64,000 bases of DNA from Clostridium sp. Marseille-Q2269 (GTDB lineage Bacteria > Bacillota > Clostridia > Clostridiales > Clostridiaceae): positions 682,001-746,000 of the forward strand of contig NZ_CALSFS010000001.1 in assembly GCF_943736985.1 (NCBI RefSeq), written 5' to 3'. The position numbers were made by a program, and so were the translations under genes. The notes beneath the pieces are model-generated. The model had not been told where the DNA came from. It did not search any database and saw only the letters and a list, made by a program, of their open reading frames with translations. Positions 54,459 through 63,481 of the stretch are shown piece after piece (positions within the stretch are counted from its first letter, which is position 1; the number at the start of each line of letters is the position of its first letter).

Positions 54459-54552
54459 ATAAAAAAATACCCTTGTACACTAACAAAGGTATTTACATTT
54501 CATAATATAAACACATACATTTATAATTCCTTTGTCAGCCTCTCTGGACTGG
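54459..54552 (-). promoter_or_regulatory. PyrR-type attenuator in codBA leader
   Basis: On the minus strand AGTCCAGAGAGGCTGA (54550-54535) matches the PyrR-binding loop consensus ARUCCNGNGAGGYU. Downstream, AATACCTTTGT (54493-54483) pairs with ACAAGGGTATT (54476-54466) and is followed by TTTTTT, an intrinsic terminator. UMP/UTP-bound PyrR would stabilise the upstream hairpin and permit termination. PyrR is not encoded in the window. Confidence 0.9.
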
Positions 54553-54576
54553 TTTAAAAGTACTAGCTTTTTTAAA

Positions 54577-54606
54577 ATAATATCACATATCTATATTTGT
54601 CGTCAA
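54577..54606 (-). promoter_or_regulatory. promoter of codBA
   Basis: On the minus strand TTGACG (54606-54601) and TATTAT (54582-54577) are 18 bp apart, about 30 bp before the PyrR loop. Confidence 0.65.
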
Positions 54607-54746
54607 TGCGAAAATATTGTAAATTTATAATTGTAATGTATAAATCTGATGTTATAATTCATAATGTTATGATAAAATATAATTCAATAATAATTATGAA
54701 TGAGTACTTTATATATTAAAAATAATTATTTTATTAATATATAAAT

Positions 54747-55805
54747 ATGCTATGGGAGCAAATAGAATTGATTAAAGAAAATTTAAATTTAAATAAAGTT
54801 ATAGATTTTAAAAAGTGGGCCAAGTTGCAAGACTCTCTATCAATAGTTACTAAAGCAGCTATAATAATTGTTGATTATAAAGGAAACCCAGTTACACACC
54901 ATAGTGGTTGTAATATGTTTTGTAGGGCAGTCCGGTCAGATTCAGAGCTTGTTAAATACTGTGAAAAATGCGATTCACGAGGTGGCCTAGAAGCAGTTCG
55001 TTTAAATAAGCCATATATATATTTATGTCATTATAATATAGTAGATATAGCTATTCCAATAATTGTAGATGGAAAATATATTGGAGCAATTATGGCTGGA
55101 CAAATAAAACTATCTGATAATAATGCTTCAGATAGTTTAGAAAAAATTGTTTCAACTAAAAAAAGTTTTATAGCAAATAAAGCTTTAGAAGACTTTAAAG
55201 AATATTATGATGAAATTCCATTTTTATCATTAAGGGAAGTAGAAAATATAGCTGATATGCTATTTTCTTTGTGTAATTATTTAGTGGAAGAAGCTTTAAA
55301 TAAAAATTTAATTTCAGAGATATATGAAAAAACTGTAACATCTGAATCAAAAATAGATTCAAACACCTTATCAGGATATACAATAAAAAATATTGAACAT
55401 GCCAAAGAAGAAATATCTAATGTCCTATTAAATTCTTATGTAGATAAATATCTTTCAAATGATAGCCTAGACATTTCAGTGAGTAATACACTAAAGCCTG
55501 CTATTGAATATATTTATAATCATAAAAGTGAAAATATTACTGGAAAAAAATTAGCAGAAGTTTGCCATATAAGCACTAGTTATTTTAGTAGACTATTTAC
55601 AAAAGAAACTGGAAAAAGCTTTTCTATATTTCTTTCTAGACTAAAAGTAGATTGGGCAAAAAACTTATTAGAAGAAACAAACATGAATATAAATGAAATT
55701 AGTGATGAACTTGGATTTAGCGAAACAGGTTATTTTATAAAAATATTTAAAAAATATGAAGGTGTAACCCCTTTTATCTATAGGAAATATTGCAAAAAAA
55801 ATTAA
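54747..55805 (+). CDS. PocR-domain AraC-family regulator of glycerol genes
   Basis: Activator of 352 residues. The N-terminal PocR ligand/metal domain (about 20-190) shows the CNMFCRAVRSDSELVKYCEKCD cysteine cluster, PYIYLCHYNIVDIAIPIIVDGKYIGAIMAGQ. A C-terminal pair of AraC helix-turn-helix motifs follows (ENITGKKLAEVCHISTSYFSRLFTKETGKSF, MNINEISDELGFSETGYFIKIFKK). PocR proteins sense glycerol or 1,2-propanediol. The glycerol dehydrogenase and DHA kinase genes follow on the same strand, so it most likely activates them. The ATG at 54747 lacks a ribosome site; TTG 54768 after GGGAG is an alternative start. Confidence 0.88.
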   Translation: MLWEQIELIKENLNLNKVIDFKKWAKLQDSLSIVTKAAIIIVDYKGNPVTHHSGCNMFCRAVRSDSELVKYCEKCDSRGGLEAVRLNKPYIYLCHYNIVDIAIPIIVDGKYIGAIMAGQIKLSDNNASDSLEKIVSTKKSFIANKALEDFKEYYDEIPFLSLREVENIADMLFSLCNYLVEEALNKNLISEIYEKTVTSESKIDSNTLSGYTIKNIEHAKEEISNVLLNSYVDKYLSNDSLDISVSNTLKPAIEYIYNHKSENITGKKLAEVCHISTSYFSRLFTKETGKSFSIFLSRLKVDWAKNLLEETNMNINEISDELGFSETGYFIKIFKKYEGVTPFIYRKYCKKN

Positions 55806-55819
55806 AAAAATATTTTTAT

Positions 55820-55866
55820 AATTATTGCAAAATACATCTGAAATCTATTTTGCAATAATTTTTTTA
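55820..55866 (+). terminator. terminator after the PocR gene
   Basis: AATTATTGCAAAATA (55820-55834) and TATTTTGCAATAATT (55846-55860) form a perfect 15-bp stem followed by six or more T. Confidence 0.92.
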
Positions 55867-55981
55867 TATATTTATAACCTAAAATAATAAAAAGGATATG
55901 AAATTACAATTTACTCCCTTTACAACAAAAAAATACGATTTTTTATCATAATTTTTTATCATGTAAATACAATGCAAATTG

Positions 55982-56019
55982 TTGTAAACGATATTACAAT
56001 AATATTGTAAACGATATTA
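55982..56019. promoter_or_regulatory. two tandem cre-like sites upstream of glycerol dehydrogenase
   Basis: TTGTAAACGATATTA occurs at 55982-55996 and again exactly at 56005-56019, a 23-bp period. It fits the CcpA consensus WTGNAANCGNWNNCA at 14 of 15 positions. Direct repeats could instead be bound by the AraC/PocR activator. Confidence 0.6.
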
Positions 56020-56065
56020 AAAAGAAATAAACAAAATCTATTTTACAAATGAAGGGGAGATTATA

Positions 56066-57196
56066 ATGAGAAAAGCATTTATTTGTCCAACTAAATATGT
56101 TCAAGGTGAAGATGAATTATTAAACTTAGGTTATTTTGTAAAGAGCTTTGGAAAATCAGCTCTATTAATAGCCCATAAAGATGATATAGAACGTGTTAAA
56201 AATAAATTAGATTTAACTTCTAAAAAATTTGGAATTACTTTTGTAGAAAGTGAATTCTGTGGAGAATGTTCAAGAGAAGAAGTTGCAAGATTACAAGAAA
56301 TTGCAAAAAATAACAAATGCACATGTACTATTGGACTTGGTGGAGGTAAAGCTATAGATACAGCAAAATGTGTTGCTAAAGGTAATTCATTAATAATTGT
56401 TCCAACAATAGCAGCTACAGATGCTCCAACTAGTCACTCTGCGGTGCTTTACACACCTGATGGTTCATTTGATGATTATGCTTATTTTTGGCAAAGTCCA
56501 ACTGTTATTTTAATAGATACTACAGTTATTGCAAATGCTCCAACTAGATTCTTAGTTTCTGGAATGGGCGATGCACTATCAACATATTTCGAAGCAAGAG
56601 CAACTTCAAACTCTTTTTCAAATGTTAATGCAGGTTTACCTTGTGGAGTTAGAGAAGGATTATGTGCCCCAGCAAAAGGAACTAACACAGCATTAATACT
56701 TGCAAAAGCTTGTTATGAAACATTAATGGAAGATGGTGTAAAAGCAAAAATAGCATCTGACTGTAACTTAGTAACTCAAGCATTAGAAAATATAATAGAA
56801 ACAAATATTCTTTTATCAGGATTAGGTTTTGAAAGTGGTGGTTTATCAGCAGCTCATGCAATTCACGATGGATTAACTATATTAGAAGGAACTCACAAAT
56901 ATTTCCACGGAGAAAAAGTTGCATTTGGAACAATTGCTCAATTAGTTCTAGAAAATGCACCAAAATCAGAAATAGACGAAGTAATAAATTTCTGCTTAGA
57001 AATTGGACTTCCAGTTTGCCTAGAAGATATTGGTGTTCACAGTATTACTGACGAAGAACTTATGGAAGTAGCTAAAAAATCTTGTATAGAAGAAGAATCA
57101 ATGCACTCTATGCCATTTAAGGTAACTCCAGAAGAAGTAGCAGCAGCAATAATAGCTGCAGATACATTGGGTAAAAAATACAAATTAAATAGATAG
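56066..57196 (+). CDS. gldA: glycerol dehydrogenase
   Basis: Zinc-type, NAD-dependent glycerol dehydrogenase (iron-ADH superfamily), 376 residues. It has GLGGGKAIDTAKCVA (cofactor), PTIAATDAPTSHSAV, and metal ligands in GMGDALSTYFEARAT, SAAHAIHDGLTILEGTHKYFHGEKVAFG. It oxidises glycerol to dihydroxyacetone in the cytoplasm. ATG follows AAGGGGAG. The DHA kinase gene starts 10 bp after it, so the two steps are coupled. It belongs to the oxidative dha branch; no glycerol dehydratase or 1,3-propanediol dehydrogenase is in the window. Confidence 0.94.
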   Translation: MRKAFICPTKYVQGEDELLNLGYFVKSFGKSALLIAHKDDIERVKNKLDLTSKKFGITFVESEFCGECSREEVARLQEIAKNNKCTCTIGLGGGKAIDTAKCVAKGNSLIIVPTIAATDAPTSHSAVLYTPDGSFDDYAYFWQSPTVILIDTTVIANAPTRFLVSGMGDALSTYFEARATSNSFSNVNAGLPCGVREGLCAPAKGTNTALILAKACYETLMEDGVKAKIASDCNLVTQALENIIETNILLSGLGFESGGLSAAHAIHDGLTILEGTHKYFHGEKVAFGTIAQLVLENAPKSEIDEVINFCLEIGLPVCLEDIGVHSITDEELMEVAKKSCIEEESMHSMPFKVTPEEVAAAIIAADTLGKKYKLNR

Positions 57197-57206
57197 AGGT
57201 GTAAAT

Positions 57207-58964
57207 ATGAAAAAAATAATAAATAGACCAGAAACTATAGTTATGGAAATGTGTAATGGAATGGCTATGGCACATCCTGAATTAGAGTTTGTTAGAAAAT
57301 ATAAAGTAATGAAAAAAAAGAATATAAATAAAAATAAAGTTAGCTTAATTAGTGGTGGTGGAAGTGGACATGAACCAGCCCATGCCGGATTTATAGGAAA
57401 AGGAATGTTAGATGCAGCAGTGTGTGGAGATATATTTGCATCACCTTCTCAAATCCAAATATATCAGGCAATAAAAGCTACAGCTAGCGAAAAAGGAACG
57501 CTATTAATTATAAAAAATTATAGCGGAGATATGATGAACTTTAAAAATGCTGCTCATTTAGCAAGTGAAGATGGTATTAAAGTTGATTATGTAAAAGTTG
57601 ATGATGATATAGCAGTTAAAGATAGTTTATACACTGTTGGACGTAGAGGAGTTGCAGGTACTGTATTAGTTCATAAAATAGCTGGTGCAGCAGCAGAATT
57701 AGGTTTATCACTAAAAGAAGTTAAATCTATTGCAGAGAAAGCTGTGTCCAACGTTAGAAGTTTAGGTTTTGCTTTCTCTTCTTGTACAGTTCCAGCTAAG
57801 GGAACTCCAACTTTTCAATTAGCAGAAGATGAAATGGAGTTTGGTGTTGGAATACATGGAGAACCAGGCATAGTAAGAGAAAAAATTACTACAGCAGATG
57901 AATTAGCTAAAAGAATTGTTGATTCTATATTAAAAGATATTAATATAGATGGGTCAAATAATGAAGAAATTGCATTATTAATCAATGGTTTTGGTGCTAC
58001 TCCACTACAAGAATTATATCTTTTTAATAATTCAGTTACTGCTGAACTAGCAAAGAAAAACATAAAAATTAATAGAATATTTGTAGGTAACTATATGACT
58101 AGTATAGATATGGAAGGTGCCTCTGTATCTATTATGAAGCTAGATGATCAACTTAAAGAATTATTATCTAAGGAAAGTGATACCCCTGCATTTAAAGTTT
58201 CAGGGCCAGTTGAACCTGTTAAATATGTAGGCTTAAATAGTAATGAAGTTTCAGAAGAAATTACTTTTGACTTAGAAACTTCTGAATCTTATACAAAAAT
58301 AAAAAACGAAAAAATTACTTTAGATAATATGATTTATATTATAGATAAAATGAGTCAAACCATAATAGAAAATGAAGTTCCATTCTGTGAATTGGATTCT
58401 CACGCTGGTGATGGTGACTTTGGTATGAGTGTTGCAAAAGGATTTAAGCAATTAAAAAGAGAATGGAAAGCTATACTTAAAGAAGATAATATGAGTATTG
58501 GTAAATTCTTAAATGAATGTTCTTTAGTAATTATGGAACATTGTGGGGGAGCATCAGGCCCAATATGGGGCTCATCCTTTAGAGCTGCTGGGAAATATGC
58601 TGAAAATAAAAAAGAACTATCAATTTCAGATTTTGCCCAATTAATGCAAGCAGCTGTAAAAGGAGTTCAAGCTACAGGAGAACGTTCTTTTGGAAGAGGA
58701 GCACAAGTGGGAGATAAAACTTTAATTGATGCATTGGTGCCATGTGCTGATTCATGGATTAAAAGTACTAATAATAATGATTCTATTCTTCAAGCATTTA
58801 AGAATGGTGCCAAAGAAGCAGTTAAAGGTGCAAAAAACACTGAAAAGATAGTAGCACGTATGGGTAGAGCAGGCACAGTGGGAGAAAGAAGTATTGGTTA
58901 TCCAGATGCAGGTGCCTATGCATTAGGAGTTATATTTACAAATATATCAAATTCATTAAAATAA
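57207..58964 (+). CDS. dhaK: ATP-dependent dihydroxyacetone kinase (DhaK-DhaL fusion)
   Basis: Single-chain kinase of 585 residues turning dihydroxyacetone into DHAP. The DhaK half (about 1-330) has SGGGSGHEPAHAGFIGKGM and the substrate-binding His in FGVGIHGEPGI. The DhaL half (about 370-585) has the Mg-ATP motif DSHAGDGDFGMSVAKGF and GGASGPIWGSSF. Both halves in one polypeptide mark the ATP-using Citrobacter type rather than the PEP-dependent PTS type with DhaM. Product DHAP enters glycolysis. ATG follows AGAGGTG. Confidence 0.93.
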   Translation: MKKIINRPETIVMEMCNGMAMAHPELEFVRKYKVMKKKNINKNKVSLISGGGSGHEPAHAGFIGKGMLDAAVCGDIFASPSQIQIYQAIKATASEKGTLLIIKNYSGDMMNFKNAAHLASEDGIKVDYVKVDDDIAVKDSLYTVGRRGVAGTVLVHKIAGAAAELGLSLKEVKSIAEKAVSNVRSLGFAFSSCTVPAKGTPTFQLAEDEMEFGVGIHGEPGIVREKITTADELAKRIVDSILKDINIDGSNNEEIALLINGFGATPLQELYLFNNSVTAELAKKNIKINRIFVGNYMTSIDMEGASVSIMKLDDQLKELLSKESDTPAFKVSGPVEPVKYVGLNSNEVSEEITFDLETSESYTKIKNEKITLDNMIYIIDKMSQTIIENEVPFCELDSHAGDGDFGMSVAKGFKQLKREWKAILKEDNMSIGKFLNECSLVIMEHCGGASGPIWGSSFRAAGKYAENKKELSISDFAQLMQAAVKGVQATGERSFGRGAQVGDKTLIDALVPCADSWIKSTNNNDSILQAFKNGAKEAVKGAKNTEKIVARMGRAGTVGERSIGYPDAGAYALGVIFTNISNSLK

Positions 58965-59029
58965 CTATTAAGCTTTCTAACATTATAATAATTAATATAA
59001 TATTATAATTTAAAATATAACTTAAAAAG

Positions 59030-59063
59030 CTCCAGTAAAATCTTGCATTTACTGGAGTTTTTT
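59030..59063. terminator. bidirectional terminator
   Basis: CTCCAGTAAA (59030-59039) and TTTACTGGAG (59048-59057) form a perfect stem with flanking A and T runs, between the convergent DHA kinase and PTS IIA genes. Confidence 0.9.
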
Positions 59064-59081
59064 ATTTTCTCTATTAAAAAT

Positions 59082-59492
59082 TTATATTTTCAATCTATTT
59101 CTTAAGCTAAAAATGCTTTCTTCTCCGGTCTTAATGCAGTCACTTACAATATTAGAAAGTTTTTTATTTTCTCTAGAACACAAAGCTGTCAAGAGCATTG
59201 GTAAATTAATTCCAACAATACATTCAATATTTTCTTTTGAGTATTTTGCTAATGTTATAGCTACTGCATTAGATGGACTTCCTCCAATTAAATCAGTAAA
59301 AATCAACAGTTCTTGAGATATTTTAAGCATATCTTTTATTTTATTGCTAATTTTTATTTCAAATTCATCTATATTATCACCATGATATATTCCTAAAGCA
59401 TCAATATTATGAGATACTCCTAATATTAAAGAAGATGATTTTATTAATGAATTTCCAAACGGTCCATGAGTTATCAATAATATTCCGATCAA
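59082..59492 (-). CDS. mannose-family PTS enzyme IIA
   Basis: Phosphocarrier of 136 residues with the EIIA-man fold. The phosphorylated His is in GILLITHGPFGNSL (about residue 8), and DLIGGSPSNAVA matches the family's GGTPxN motif. The start is most likely TTG 59492, six bases after a GTGAGGGG box. It receives phosphate from HPr and passes it to IIB. It is the last gene of the cluster, separated from the other PTS genes by two dehydrogenase-like genes, which is unusual but consistent with one operon. Confidence 0.88.
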   Translation of the reverse strand: MIGILLITHGPFGNSLIKSSSLILGVSHNIDALGIYHGDNIDEFEIKISNKIKDMLKISQELLIFTDLIGGSPSNAVAITLAKYSKENIECIVGINLPMLLTALCSRENKKLSNIVSDCIKTGEESIFSLRNRLKI

Positions 59493-59508
59493 ATACAACC
59501 CCTCACTT

Positions 59509-60651
59509 TTAATTATTAAAAATTAATTCAAGTAAATTAATTTTTTTACGATTTTCTTTAATTTTCTCATAGTAGAATTTTACAGCTTTAATAAAATCAT
59601 CATTTGGGCATAATTGTAAAATAGATACTAATTCATCTATGGGATCATTATTTAATAATAGTTCGTCCCCTTTTCCTTGTAATTCATACCAATACGTTAA
59701 TGCTGCTGCTGCATTAAAAGTAAGAATTCTTGCATCTTTATTATTGGATTTAATTATTTCATAGGGAGCAAATATTCTCTCAGTTTTTCCTAATTTTCTC
59801 TTAGCAGCTCTACCATTTTTTATTACATAATCTAATATATTTTTATCTTTGAATTTATTGACTGCTTTTTGAGCAAATGCAGCTTGTTTATTTAGTTCAA
59901 TTCCAAAATAGTTTGATAAGCTAGGATTTAAACTTTCTAAGAATATTTCTATTACTTTTGAAATCTCTATATCATTAGCAGCTTCACTATATATTTTATA
60001 TCCTTTTATATAACCCATATAGGAAATAATACCAGCTAAACAATTATAAGTATAGATTTTACGTTTTAAAAATTGTTCAAAATTTTTATTTGGTTCAGCA
60101 CCATAAAAATCTAATTCCCCCCTAAAACCTTCAACATCATATGGAAAATAAGTTTCATTTTGAGATAAAATATCTAATCTAGTTTGAATTACATTTACTG
60201 TAGAACAAAATATAGCTGTCTGGGAAATATTTAAATTTTTTTCATGTAATGTTGAATTTTTTAGCAGTGCAGTTTTAAGTACTTTTGCTGGATTGATTCC
60301 ATTTTCACAAGTTAGTAATTGAGGAATGCTTTTATTTCCAATATTGTTTACAATAGATTTACCAACTTCATCTAAATTTTGTTCTCCAACAGCTGTAAGA
60401 ATAATATCAGCATTTGAAATAATTGAATTTAGATCGTCAGATATATGATAAGCTTTAAAATTATCAACTAATACTGGTGTTCTATCTTTATCATAAAAAT
60501 GAATACAAAATCTCTTATCTTCATTTAAAAGATTAACTAATTCTTTATTTTTTTCAATAAAGGATATTGAATAATTTCGTTCCTTTAAATATCTTGCTGT
60601 ATACCCTCTTCCCGTCTGACCCGCACCATACACCACTGCATTTTTAACCAT
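59509..60651 (-). CDS. mannitol-dehydrogenase-like oxidoreductase B
   Basis: Protein of 380 residues related to the mannitol-1-phosphate 5-dehydrogenase group. It has the N-terminal Rossmann motif VVYGAGQTGRGYTARYL, TAVGEQNLDEVGKSIV, LTCENGINPAKVLK, and in the second domain a YTYNCLAGIISYMGYIKG region where active-site residues lie. ATG 60651 is preferred (GAAGGTG six bases upstream) and overlaps the preceding gene by eight bases. It likely reduces or oxidises a phosphorylated polyol or sugar acid produced by the PTS; which one is unknown. Confidence 0.8.
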   Translation of the reverse strand: MVKNAVVYGAGQTGRGYTARYLKERNYSISFIEKNKELVNLLNEDKRFCIHFYDKDRTPVLVDNFKAYHISDDLNSIISNADIILTAVGEQNLDEVGKSIVNNIGNKSIPQLLTCENGINPAKVLKTALLKNSTLHEKNLNISQTAIFCSTVNVIQTRLDILSQNETYFPYDVEGFRGELDFYGAEPNKNFEQFLKRKIYTYNCLAGIISYMGYIKGYKIYSEAANDIEISKVIEIFLESLNPSLSNYFGIELNKQAAFAQKAVNKFKDKNILDYVIKNGRAAKRKLGKTERIFAPYEIIKSNNKDARILTFNAAAALTYWYELQGKGDELLLNNDPIDELVSILQLCPNDDFIKAVKFYYEKIKENRKKINLLELIFNN

Positions 60652-61840
60652 TAAATTCACCTTCTTTTATCCATTTCTTTTGTTTTAATTCTTCTATACA
60701 TTGAAGAATTAACTTAGTTAATTGGTCCCCCTCTCCTAATCCACAAACTGTTTTTAATACATATTTATTACCATATTGCTCTCTCATTTCTTTTAAACAT
60801 ATAGCAATTGGATCATCTAAGTAGTCAAAATATAATGCTGCTGCTGTTCCATATGCAATTGCCTTAGGAGTAATTCCAGATTTTATAGCCATCTTAGCAG
60901 GAGCAATTAATCTATCATCTGGAGCTAATTTTCTTAAAGGATCCCTTCCGATTCTAACAACATAATCAACAATATTTGGATCTTGATATTTCTTTTTAGC
61001 AATTTTTGAAAACTCTAGCTGACTTTTTTTACTTACACCAAGAACATTGATTAACCCATAATTTATTTCATTATAGCATTCATCCAAAATAGGTTGAATT
61101 TCTGGATCATTTGCAGCATCAGCAACATATTTATGACCTTTTAGATAACCTAAATAAGCAATTATAGCCACGCTAGTATTGTTCGTATATATCTTCTGCG
61201 CTAACATTTCTCCAAAATTTTCGTCAAAATCAAAGAATTTCAACTTAGGAATATTATTTTTAATGATTCTTTTTTTATCTACTGGTAATATCCAATAGTC
61301 TTGTACCCATGTATCAAGTTCATTATCTGTATCTTCACCAGTAGGTGCAGATGTTCCGGAAGCTCTTATAACACTTTGTGTAATATCAACATTATTTAAA
61401 AATTTTTCTTTTTCATATGGTGATAATTCATAGAGAATAGATTCCTTTAAATCATCTGCTGGCTTTATCCAGTTTTCACAAGTAATAATTATAAAATGAG
61501 GAGAGGTTCCTTTTTCCAAACAATTTTTATAAGCTTTGGCAATTTTCTTTCCTAGTGATACTAAATTTTTTCCCCCTACTGAAGTAAAAACAATATTAGT
61601 TTTTTCAAATTCCCTGGAAAGAGATTCAATATCATCAATTAAATATCCATTAAAATCAGAAACTATTGTGTTTTTATGAGGATTTCCTAAGACATGTACT
61701 GTATAACTATCTTTACTGTTAAAAAGACTTGTTAAATCACAACTGATATCAAAGAAATTGATACTCACTCCATTTCTTTTTAATAAAGAACTTACAAATC
61801 CTCTTCCTATTCGGCCTCCACCAATTACTGTTGCATTCAT
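60644..61840 (-). CDS. mannitol-dehydrogenase-like oxidoreductase A
   Basis: 398-residue homologue of the next gene, with Rossmann motif VIGGGRIGRGFVSSLL, TSVGGKNLVSLGKKIA, IITCENWIKPADDLK and YTNNTSVAIIAYLGYLKGHKYV. The two share the same plan but are clearly diverged, so they are not a recent duplication. They are probably two successive enzymes or two subunits. ATG follows GGAGG. The upstream PTS IID gene ends 20 bp before it. Confidence 0.8.
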   Translation of the reverse strand: MNATVIGGGRIGRGFVSSLLKRNGVSINFFDISCDLTSLFNSKDSYTVHVLGNPHKNTIVSDFNGYLIDDIESLSREFEKTNIVFTSVGGKNLVSLGKKIAKAYKNCLEKGTSPHFIIITCENWIKPADDLKESILYELSPYEKEKFLNNVDITQSVIRASGTSAPTGEDTDNELDTWVQDYWILPVDKKRIIKNNIPKLKFFDFDENFGEMLAQKIYTNNTSVAIIAYLGYLKGHKYVADAANDPEIQPILDECYNEINYGLINVLGVSKKSQLEFSKIAKKKYQDPNIVDYVVRIGRDPLRKLAPDDRLIAPAKMAIKSGITPKAIAYGTAAALYFDYLDDPIAICLKEMREQYGNKYVLKTVCGLGEGDQLTKLILQCIEELKQKKWIKEGEFNG

Positions 61841-61860
61841 ATTATATTTCCTCCATTCTT

Positions 61861-62712
61861 TTAAAAAAATCCAATTAATACGCCAACAACTGCTATTATA
61901 ATTAATATTAATAAAACTTTTGTAGAGCTCATTTTTTTATTCATTAAAAGATATAAAGTTAAAAATATTGCTCCTAATGGAAGCATTCCTTTAATGATTT
62001 TATCAAGCAATTCTTGTATAACCATTTTATTTCCTCCAAGATTTAAAACGGTTGATGAAGATACTTTCACAGTATTAGCAGCTAAACCACCAATGGTAAC
62101 AGCTCCAACGGCAGTAGCAATAGTCATAAATTTTTCTAATAATCCGCTGGCAAAAATTTCGTTTATTCCTTGTTTACCTTTTTTAAATAGTGCATGAAAT
62201 CCAAAATATGATATTCCATAATTAATTATTAGCGTAGATATAATGTATAAAATAGGACCTATATAACTACCAGTTGCACCTAATGAAATAGCTATTGAAC
62301 CAATAATAGGAATCAATGTAGCCTGTCTTAAAGTATCCCCTACCCCCGCCATAGGACCCATCAAGCCAGTTTTCATGCCTGATATATCCTCACTAGAAAT
62401 TGGAACTCCTGAAGCTTTTTCTTCTTCCATAGATAAAATTACAGCCAATACTAAAGGTCCTGTTAACCAAGCTTCAGTATTATAAAATTCCATATGTCTT
62501 TTCATCATTTCTTTTCGCTCATAATCAAACTCTCCATTTGGAGGATAAAGACGATCCATAACTGGAATCATAGTACCTGCCATGGCCGGCCCCATCATCC
62601 TTTCCCAACTATAAGTTGCTTGGGAAAGAGAAATCCAATATAAATAAGCTTTATTTAGCTCCGCTTTTGTTAGAGCTCTTTCTTTAGGTAAACTATTCAT
62701 TAAATCCGACAT
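61861..62712 (-). CDS. mannose-family PTS enzyme IID
   Basis: Membrane component of 283 residues. Family signatures include SQATYSWERMMGPAMAGTMIPVM near the N terminus, then FYNTEAWLTGPLVLAVILSMEE and MKTGLMGPMAGVGDTLRQATLIPI, with C-terminal helices. With IIC it forms the sugar channel. AGGAGGT precedes the ATG, five bases after the IIC stop. Confidence 0.92.
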   Translation of the reverse strand: MSDLMNSLPKERALTKAELNKAYLYWISLSQATYSWERMMGPAMAGTMIPVMDRLYPPNGEFDYERKEMMKRHMEFYNTEAWLTGPLVLAVILSMEEEKASGVPISSEDISGMKTGLMGPMAGVGDTLRQATLIPIIGSIAISLGATGSYIGPILYIISTLIINYGISYFGFHALFKKGKQGINEIFASGLLEKFMTIATAVGAVTIGGLAANTVKVSSSTVLNLGGNKMVIQELLDKIIKGMLPLGAIFLTLYLLMNKKMSSTKVLLILIIIAVVGVLIGFF

Positions 62713-62717
62713 TTTTA

Positions 62718-63479
62718 TTAACCTCCTTGTTTATCAAATCTTAAATCAGCATAGAAATATGCAATAATTGTGGCGAAAATTGCTAACAATAGCATTGGTA
62801 TATTTGCATAAATCACAATGAAAAAACCAGCTAGGAAAAATAAAATAATCCCCTTTCTATTCATAATTACTTTAAGAGTTAATCCAATACCTAGAGCTGG
62901 TAAAATCCCTCCAATAGCTTTTAAAATATGTAGAGGTGCACCCTCCATTATTTTTAAAAGTTCCCTTACTGAATCTCCTCCAAGATAAACAATCAAAGTT
63001 ACTGGAATAGCACTGATAATAAAAGTAGAGATTTGCGATGGTACTAAGTGAATAAAATATAGCTTTTTATAATTTCCCTTCTCCACCTCTTTATCCATCC
63101 AATGAACAAAAAAGGAGTTTATGGTCATTCTTAAATTCCATATTACTGTACCTAGTAATCCAAAAGGTACTGCTAAAGAAATAGCTATCTCTGGAGAAGA
63201 ACCTGAAATAATTGTTAGCGCAGTTCCAATAATACCTGCAATTCCCGGTTCACTCGATACAGCTCCACCAGGAGAAATGAAACCTATGAAAAATGCATTA
63301 ATTGTAGCTCCAATAATCACCCCTTGAACTGGTTGTCCTAAAATAATGCCTACAATAGTTCCAGCAACTATTGGTTGCCTTATAGATACACTTGTTAATC
63401 CAGTGAACCATGGAGAATTTGCAACTGTTAGATAATACAGTAAACCAATTAATAGCGCTTGCCAAAGATGTACTTCCAT
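62718..63479 (-). CDS. mannose-family PTS enzyme IIC
   Basis: Membrane component of 253 residues with about eight helices. Typical segments are RQPIVAGTIVGIILGQPVQGVIIGATINAFFIG and SVSIRQPIV; SPGGAVSSEPGIAGIIGTAL follows. It contains the substrate translocation path. It lies two bases after the IIB gene. Confidence 0.92.
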   Translation of the reverse strand: MEVHLWQALLIGLLYYLTVANSPWFTGLTSVSIRQPIVAGTIVGIILGQPVQGVIIGATINAFFIGFISPGGAVSSEPGIAGIIGTALTIISGSSPEIAISLAVPFGLLGTVIWNLRMTINSFFVHWMDKEVEKGNYKKLYFIHLVPSQISTFIISAIPVTLIVYLGGDSVRELLKIMEGAPLHILKAIGGILPALGIGLTLKVIMNRKGIILFFLAGFFIVIYANIPMLLLAIFATIIAYFYADLRFDKQGG

Positions 63480-63481
63480 AT

